Source: an uncultured Faecalibacterium sp.
Lineage (GTDB): Bacteria > Bacillota > Clostridia > Oscillospirales > Ruminococcaceae
Reading direction: 5' to 3'
Assembly: GCA_934503275.1 (NCBI GenBank)
Contig: CAKSVD010000003.1
Coordinates: forward strand, 135,666-199,665
DNA length: 64,000 nt
Shown piece after piece: positions 58,521 through 64,000 of the stretch. Position 1 is the stretch's first letter, and each line of letters begins with the position of its first letter. A program made the translations under genes and the position numbers. The notes under the pieces are model-generated. The model searched no databases. It was not told the DNA's origin and saw only the letters and a program-made list of their open reading frames with translations.

Positions 58521-60194
58521 ATGAAAAAGCTGATCTCTCGCCGCAACTTCCTCAAGGTCTGCGCTCTGGCGGGCTCTGCCGCTGCTCTGTCTGCCTGTGG
58601 CGGCGGCAAATCCACCGGCAGCAGCAATTCTGCTGCCGCAGCTGTGGACACGACCGGTGCCGTTACATTTCCGCTGTCCGAAAAGGTCACCTTTACCGGT
58701 ATGACCAGCTTCCCTGTGGGCAGCGAACCCGAGCCGAACAACCGCACCATCTTCAAGCGTCTGGAAGAGCAGACCAATGTGCACATCGACTGGACCGCCA
58801 TCCAGTCCGACCAGTGGAGCGATAAGATCACCCTGAATATGTCCAACCCCAACACCCTGACGGATTTTGTTTTTACTGCTGATTTTACCGACAGCAATCT
58901 GCTGCGCTACGCAGATCAGGGTGTCATCCTCAATCTGGAAGACTACATTGACAACAATATGCCTTATCTCCAGAAGGTCTTTGAGCAGTACCCGGAGTAC
59001 CGCACCATGTGCACCGACAGCGATGGCCACATCTGGGCACTGCCCTGGATCGAGCAGCTCGGCGCAGAAAAGACCGCCATCCAGACCATTGGCAACATGA
59101 GCTTCATCAATACCAAGTGGCTGAACTTCCTCGGTCTGTCGATGCCCACCACGGTGGACGAGTTTGAGCAGGTGCTGATGGCATTCCGTGATAACGCCGT
59201 TTCTATCAAGGCAGAGTATGGCATTGACGGCGACATCATCCCCATGTCCTGCATCGTCAACAACGGCGATCAGGACCCCAGCATCCTCATCAATGGCTTT
59301 GGCGAAGGCTACGGCGATGCAGACAAAGACCGCCATATCGCCGTTACCAACGACCGGAAAGTCATCTGTGCCGCCACCCAGCAGGGCTACCGTGATGGTC
59401 TGGACTGGCTGCACAAGCTGTATGCCGAGAAGCTCATTGACCCGGAGTGCTTCACGCAGGAGTGGTCCACCTATGTTTCCAAGGGCAAGGCTGGCCGCTA
59501 TGGTGTCTGCTTCAGCTGGGATGTTGCCAACATTGACAACCTGACCGACTGGGAGCCGCTGCCTGCCCTGACCGCCGATACCCGCAATATCACTCCGCAG
59601 AACGGCTCTTTCACCAGCGGCTTTGCCCGCGGCAGATGCGTTGTCACCGCAAAGGCGACTAATCCTGCACTGGTTTGCGCATGGCTGGATCAGATGTACG
59701 CACCCCTCCAGTCTCCGCAGAACAACTGGGGTACTTACGGCGATGCGGAAGGCTTTAACATTTTTGAACTGTCCACCAACGATAAGGGCGAGCCCATGCT
59801 GAAGCACGCTCCTCTGGGCGATGCTTCTCCCGTGGAAGTCCGTGAAGCGCAGTGTGTCAGTGGGCCTCTGGCGGTTCTGGATGATTACTATGGTGTATAC
59901 GTTACCTGCCCGGACGATGCACAGTACCGTCTGGACTGGATCAAGGATATCTACACCCCGGATATGAACAACGATTATGTCTATCCCAATGTCTTTATGA
60001 GCAACGAGGACACCGAGCAGGTCTCTAACCTGCAGGCAGATCTGCAGACCTACATGAATACGCAGAAGGCCAACTGGATCATGAACGGCACTACGGATGC
60101 AGAGTGGAACGAATATCTGAGCAAGCTGGAAGCCTACGGCCTGTCCGACTATCTGGGCATTATGCAGAAATATCTGGATGCTTACTACGCATAA
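58521..60194 (+). CDS. Extracellular substrate-binding lipoprotein with twin-arginine signal
   Basis: The 557-residue protein is of the large LplA/YtcQ group of solute-binding proteins. Its N-terminus (MKKLISRRNFLKVCALAGSA, then AALSACGGG) joins a twin-arginine motif S-R-R-N-F-L-K with a lipobox cysteine at residue 26, so it may be exported folded through Tat and then lipidated. Binding-protein blocks include FTGMTSFPVGSEPEPNNRTI and VFKRL-like repeats. ATG 58521 follows AAAAGGAG. The 76-base gap after the permease genes has no terminator, so it is in the same operon. Confidence 0.9.
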   Translation: MKKLISRRNFLKVCALAGSAAALSACGGGKSTGSSNSAAAAVDTTGAVTFPLSEKVTFTGMTSFPVGSEPEPNNRTIFKRLEEQTNVHIDWTAIQSDQWSDKITLNMSNPNTLTDFVFTADFTDSNLLRYADQGVILNLEDYIDNNMPYLQKVFEQYPEYRTMCTDSDGHIWALPWIEQLGAEKTAIQTIGNMSFINTKWLNFLGLSMPTTVDEFEQVLMAFRDNAVSIKAEYGIDGDIIPMSCIVNNGDQDPSILINGFGEGYGDADKDRHIAVTNDRKVICAATQQGYRDGLDWLHKLYAEKLIDPECFTQEWSTYVSKGKAGRYGVCFSWDVANIDNLTDWEPLPALTADTRNITPQNGSFTSGFARGRCVVTAKATNPALVCAWLDQMYAPLQSPQNNWGTYGDAEGFNIFELSTNDKGEPMLKHAPLGDASPVEVREAQCVSGPLAVLDDYYGVYVTCPDDAQYRLDWIKDIYTPDMNNDYVYPNVFMSNEDTEQVSNLQADLQTYMNTQKANWIMNGTTDAEWNEYLSKLEAYGLSDYLGIMQKYLDAYYA

Positions 60195-60218
60195 GAATTC
60201 TTTCCTTTGGAGGATTCC

Positions 60219-61694
60219 ATGAACGATTTGACTTTACAAAAAGCCCGTGCCTACGAGGCCGAGCACGGCGCAGCGATCTCCCCGGAAGAACGCCCTGCCT
60301 ACCACCTGACCCCCTATGTGGGCTGGCTGAACGACCCAAACGGTTTCTCTTATTATAAAGGGAAGTATCACCAGTTCTATCAGTATAATCCCTACGATGT
60401 GCGGTGGGCGCCCATGCACTGGGGTCACGCGGTCAGCACCGACCTGCTGCACTGGGAGTATCTGCCCTGTGCGCTTGCCCCGGATTCCCCGGCAGACAAC
60501 GGCCCCGGCTGCTTCTCCGGTTCTGCCACCGAGATGGATGACGGCAAGCAGCTGCTGATGTACACCAGCGTGATTGCAGAAAAGCAGCCCAATGGGGAGA
60601 TGCGGGACATCCAGACCCAGAGCATTGCCATCGGTGACGGTCTCGACTACGAAAAGCCTGCCTGCAACCCGGTGCTGACCCAGAAAGACCTGCCGGAAGG
60701 CTTCAGCAAGTTTGATTTCCGGGACCCCAAGATCTGGCGTGAGACCGACGGCACCTACTCCGCCGTCACCGTCTGCCTTGCCGAGGATGGCAGCGGCGCA
60801 GCGGTACTGTTCCAGAGCAAGGACGGCTTCGACTGGCACTTTGTCACGGTGCTGGAACGCTGCAACAATCAGTACGGCAAAATGTGGGAGTGCCCGGACT
60901 TCTTCCCGCTGGATGGCAAGCAGGTCTTGATGCTCGGCCCCATGGAGATGCTGCCCAAGGGCGAGTTCCACAATGGTCACAACGTCATTGCCTTCATCGG
61001 CAGCTATGACGAAGCCACCCACACCTTCACCAAGGAAAATGTGCAGCTGATGGATGGCGGCATCGACTTCTACGCCACCCAGACCACCCTTGCCCCGGAC
61101 GGCCGCCGCATCATGACCGCATGGCTGCAAACATGGTCGGACACCGAGGATAAGCCGCAGGGCTGCAAGTGGTTCGGGCAGACCATCTGCCCCCGCGAGC
61201 TGCATATCAAGGACGGACGTATTATTCAGACCCCCGTGCGGGAGCTGGATGCCGTCCACGGCAAGCGCACCTTCCACGAAAATGTGACGGTGCAAAGCGA
61301 AACTTCTCTGGAAGGCATCAAGGGCCGTGTGGCGGATCTGACCGTCACGGTGCAGCCCGGCGAATACCGCTCCTTTACCATGAAGCTGGCTGCTGACGCA
61401 GACCATCACACCAGCCTGTCTTATGACCCCTACACCTCGCAGCTGACGCTGGACCGCAGCTATGCCGGTTCCCGTGCCGACATCGTGCATACCCGCAGCT
61501 GCAAGGTCCGCAGCCAGAACGGTGCGCTCAAGCTCCGCATCCTGCTGGACAAGAACAGTATCGAAGTTTTCGCCAACGATGGCGAGCAGACCATGACCGC
61601 ATGGATCTACACGCCCCAGTCTGCCGACGGCATCACCTTTGCTGCCGATGGCAAAGCAACTGTTACGGCAGAACAGTTTGAACTGAATCTGTAA
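60219..61694 (+). CDS. Sucrose/sucrose-6-phosphate hydrolase (GH32)
   Basis: The 491-residue cytoplasmic enzyme has the GH32 nucleophile in WLNDPNG (residues 36-42), the transition-state motif FRDPKI, and the acid/base glutamate in WECPDFF. A C-terminal beta-sandwich follows (about 350-491). Members cleave sucrose, its phosphate or fructo-oligosaccharides; an ABC importer suggests unphosphorylated substrate. I chose ATG 60219 with TTTGGAGG upstream. A terminator follows at 61727. Confidence 0.94.
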   Translation: MNDLTLQKARAYEAEHGAAISPEERPAYHLTPYVGWLNDPNGFSYYKGKYHQFYQYNPYDVRWAPMHWGHAVSTDLLHWEYLPCALAPDSPADNGPGCFSGSATEMDDGKQLLMYTSVIAEKQPNGEMRDIQTQSIAIGDGLDYEKPACNPVLTQKDLPEGFSKFDFRDPKIWRETDGTYSAVTVCLAEDGSGAAVLFQSKDGFDWHFVTVLERCNNQYGKMWECPDFFPLDGKQVLMLGPMEMLPKGEFHNGHNVIAFIGSYDEATHTFTKENVQLMDGGIDFYATQTTLAPDGRRIMTAWLQTWSDTEDKPQGCKWFGQTICPRELHIKDGRIIQTPVRELDAVHGKRTFHENVTVQSETSLEGIKGRVADLTVTVQPGEYRSFTMKLAADADHHTSLSYDPYTSQLTLDRSYAGSRADIVHTRSCKVRSQNGALKLRILLDKNSIEVFANDGEQTMTAWIYTPQSADGITFAADGKATVTAEQFELNL

Positions 61695-61726
61695 CCTGAT
61701 ATTCCCTTCATTTCTCCTTCATCAAC

Positions 61727-61768
61727 ACAGCCCCGCTCTGGATTCCTTCACCAGAGCGGGGCTGTTGT
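61727..61768 (+). terminator. Terminator of the transporter-GH32 operon
   Basis: ACAGCCCCGCTCTGG pairs perfectly with CCAGAGCGGGGCTGT around ATTCCTTCA, followed by TGTTGG. Confidence 0.9.
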
Positions 61769-62552
61769 TGGTTCTATAAATCTGTTCTCTGATGCAGCCC
61801 TTCGTAAGCCCACATCCATCTACCATCCCCTCAATTTCTCCACCAAACCGGAACAACACTCTTTTTGCACTGCACAAATCATAGCATCGTTTGGCGTAAA
61901 ATTGGCGTATGGTGTAAAAATTGCTGGAAATCATTGCAAACAAAAAGCCCGAAACTTCTCGGTTTATCAAGAAGTTTCAGGCTTTGTTTTGCTTAAATTG
62001 GAGCTTGTCGGGGCAAGGCCCCTCCATCTTGCTGGCGCAAGACCGCTCGGCCGCTTAAAAGCCCCCCACTGGGGCTTTCATTGCTGCGCAAACGCGGAAT
62101 TTACTGCTCAATCGGCTTCATCGTGGGGAGTTGGTGCAGGTATTTCTCGCCGTGTATTTGCCAAGCACCAAGTTTCATAAATATGGAATGATCTACCGGA
62201 CGACGGCAAAAGAAAAAAGCCGTCGTATAGCAGACATATCCGCGCGCCCATTTTGAAGCGGCGGCTTAATTTTCAGAGCCGCCGCTTCTTTGTGTTTACA
62301 CAAACCAATGATGACTTGCAGGGATAAGTCTCCATCTCCTTTATAAATGATGAAATTGGCAGAATGTTCCACACAATTTTCTATAAAAACGATTTTCATT
62401 ATGCTGCATTCATTCTGCCGGGCTTATGAAAAGGCAGGCATTTTTCTTGCTTTCATCATCCTGCAAACAGATGGTTAAGCCTACTGGGTATCAATATCAA
62501 AAAAGTCTTTATTTGAGTTCAGAATTCATTGAAGATCAAAGGATCATTCGGA
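61769..62552. other. Hairpin-rich non-coding region, probable mobile-element debris
   Basis: About 780 bases hold no frame with a ribosome-binding site. The segment begins with the iterated GGCGTAAAATTGGCGTATGG near 61892. Four hairpins follow: AAAGCC(C)GAAACTTCT/AGAAGTTTC(A)GGCTTT (61945-61985), AAAGCCCC/GGGGCTTT (62058-62080), ACGACGGC/GCCGTCGT (62201-62228) and AAGCGGCGGCT/AGCCGCCGCTT (62261-62292). Such closely spaced terminators are typical of sequence at the edges of inserted elements. Confidence 0.5.
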
Positions 62553-62581
62553 TTGCAATTACTGTATGAATATGCTATGAT
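62553..62581 (+). promoter_or_regulatory. Promoter of the second LacI gene
   Basis: TTGCAA (62553-62558) and TATGAT (62576-62581), 17-base spacer. Right behind it, GTTGAAA...TTTCAAC (62585-62608) is a 7-bp inverted repeat that could be an autoregulatory operator. Confidence 0.75.
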
Positions 62582-62636
62582 TACGTTGAAAACCATTTGT
62601 GTTTCAACTGATCAGACAGGGAGCGTGTGAACGGCC

Positions 62637-63671
62637 ATGAAGCGTTTGCAGGATATTGCAGATCAAGTTGGTGTAAGCCGGACAACAGTGTCCAATGTGC
62701 TGCACGGCAACACCAAAAAAGTCTCCAAGGAAATGATCCGGAAAATTTCGGAAATTCTGAACCAGGAGGGCTATGTCCCGAATACATCTTCCCGTGAGCT
62801 GACCCGCAAAGGGTCCTGCATCATTGGACTGGTGCTGGGCTACAGCTGTATCCACGGCATCCCTTCTCTGCGCGATACCTTTGTGGCAGAATTTCTGTCT
62901 GGTGTAGAAGAGACAGCCCATCGAAACGGATATTATGTCATGCTGATCAATGGACAGGACAAAAATACGGACCGGGTGGCAGAGATTGCCTCCCGATGGA
63001 ATGTGGATGGTCTTGTCGTTCTGGGACTGGACGAAAAGAAATACAAGGAGCTGCGCAGGCAACTCAACAAATATATGGTCCTGATTGACACCTATCCCGA
63101 GGCGGAGTACCACTACGTCAACGTGGGGACTGATGATTTCGGCGGCGGCGCCATGATTGCAAAGTATCTGCTGGACAACGGGTACACCCAGGCCATCTTT
63201 GCCGCCGAGTGTGATACCGGCGCAGACCATTACCGCTGGAAAGGATTTCAGCATCAGATGCGCTCTGCCGGGATTGACTGCGGAGAAGAGCGCCATATTC
63301 TTCTCCCCGAGGATCTTTCTCTGCGCCGTGTCATGTACGGCCACTATTTGGATCGCTTTGTCCAGGCCAGGGCTGTGGCCCTGGCCTCTGACTATGATGC
63401 GGCGGAAGTGATGAATTATCTGCAGGACCACGGCATACAGGTGCCGGAGCAGGTCTCCGTCACCGGGTTTGACGACTGCATCTATGCAGAACTCATGCAT
63501 CCCCCTCTGACGACAGTGCGTCAGAACGTCCCGGCCAAAGCAGAGGCCGCCGTGGAACTGCTGGTGCGTCTGATTCGGCAGGAACCGGTGGAGTGTAAAA
63601 ATTACGTTCAGCCTGTTGAACTGATCCGCCGCAACTCGGTGTGCGAATCAACCCCCAACGCCGCGCCCTAG
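62637..63671 (+). CDS. LacI family transcriptional regulator
   Basis: The 344-residue protein has an N-terminal helix-turn-helix (MKRLQDIADQVGVSRTTVSN), a hinge (NTSSRELTRKGSCIIGLVLG) and a sugar-binding-type effector domain (SRWNVDGLVVLGLDEKK; VNVGTDDFGGGAMIAKYLLDNGYTQ in separate parts; SVTGFDDCIYAELMHPPLTTVRQ). Its targets are unknown: no sugar gene follows in the window. It is distinct from the first LacI at 55180. A promoter with a possible autoregulatory site precedes it. Confidence 0.93.
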   Translation: MKRLQDIADQVGVSRTTVSNVLHGNTKKVSKEMIRKISEILNQEGYVPNTSSRELTRKGSCIIGLVLGYSCIHGIPSLRDTFVAEFLSGVEETAHRNGYYVMLINGQDKNTDRVAEIASRWNVDGLVVLGLDEKKYKELRRQLNKYMVLIDTYPEAEYHYVNVGTDDFGGGAMIAKYLLDNGYTQAIFAAECDTGADHYRWKGFQHQMRSAGIDCGEERHILLPEDLSLRRVMYGHYLDRFVQARAVALASDYDAAEVMNYLQDHGIQVPEQVSVTGFDDCIYAELMHPPLTTVRQNVPAKAEAAVELLVRLIRQEPVECKNYVQPVELIRRNSVCESTPNAAP

Positions 63672-64000
63672 TCACAAGATCTGCACAAAACCCACAAATA
63701 ATTCTTGTGGTATTTATCAGTTTCGTAGGAAACGTTGCGCAAAACCCTTTTCAAATCCTCTTCGGTTTTGTATAATGAGCTCGTCAAAAAGACACGCTGC
63801 GCAGCCTGTCAGAACGAGACATATACAAACTGGAAGAGGATTTGTTTTTTGTATCCTGGATGGAGCAGACAAAAAACGAATTCCGGAAAATCTGACTGAA
63901 CATCGTGGAGGATTTTATTAAGGGCTAATTTATATTCTTTCAGAGCGCTCCGGAGACGGGGCGCTCTGTCTGACAAAACAACCATTCAGTCACTTTTATT
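63672..64000. other. Right-end region without a supported complete gene
   Basis: A hairpin CCACAA/TTGTGG (63692-63710) lies after the LacI stop. TTTTCA and TATAAT, 17 bases apart with -10 at 63769-63774, form a possible promoter. A short frame without a normal start codon ends at about 63896 and reads LRSLSERDIYKLEEDLFFV, then SWMEQTKNEFRKI; it may be a gene fragment. A hairpin AGAGCGC/GCGCTCT lies at 63940-63968. Confidence 0.45.

Overview
The window looks like a chromosomal segment of a GC-rich clostridial Firmicute. The best guess is the Oscillospiraceae, close to Faecalibacterium. This rests on Bacillota-type housekeeping genes (AddAB rather than RecBCD, TrmFO, YqeG/YqeK, a CD1247-like protein after efp, IF3 with an AUU start and an L20-type leader), high GC with strong Shine-Dalgarno sites, and two families of palindromic intergenic repeats. 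The genus is inference; no rRNA or marker search was possible.

Bases 1-9,510 hold mixed small units: a peptidoglycan-binding protein cut by the left edge, spoIIR, an ACT-domain/DUF711 pair, an Lrp-type regulator with its aminotransferase (AlaR/AlaT-like), ispE, a DUF378 membrane protein, an RNHCP protein behind a possible leader peptide, a redoxin-like protein, a structured RNA that may be 6S RNA, DUF1292, a lipoprotein cyclophilin and ruvX. Bases 9,640-30,850 are dense core genes on the plus strand: addB-addA, infC-rpmI-rplT, a SpoU methyltransferase, dprA, topA, trmFO, plsX, rnc, smc, ftsY and an XTP/dITP diphosphatase.

Bases 31,000-49,070 continue with yhbY-nadD-yqeK, an LCP cell-wall enzyme, rsfS, leuS, rpsU, yqeG, an endonuclease IV-like protein, efp, a zinc-ribbon protein, an SGNH hydrolase, fhs under a ZTP riboswitch, a cysteine desulfurase with thiI (tRNA thiolation), cinA, and a membrane-anchored degenerate CinA-like protein. 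A 96-97 nt two-hairpin repeat occurs three times here with compensatory stem changes.

Bases 49,145-51,090 look like mobile-element debris: the 3' half of a tRNA-Arg gene, AT-rich sequence, two small orphan genes and a cluster of palindromes. Bases 51,099-61,694 form a divergent sucrose or fructoside locus. The left arm encodes a LacI regulator, a DUF624 protein, a membrane protein, fructokinase and an amylosucrase-type GH13 enzyme. The right arm encodes two ABC permeases, a substrate-binding lipoprotein with a twin-arginine signal, and a GH32 enzyme. Repeated operator-like sequences lie between the arms. After more hairpin-rich non-coding DNA the window ends with a second LacI regulator and an unassigned tail.

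Reading the sugar locus as a pathway: the lipoprotein captures a sucrose-type sugar, the two permeases import it (no ATPase is present, so a shared one is needed), GH32 or the GH13 enzyme splits it, and fructokinase phosphorylates the fructose.
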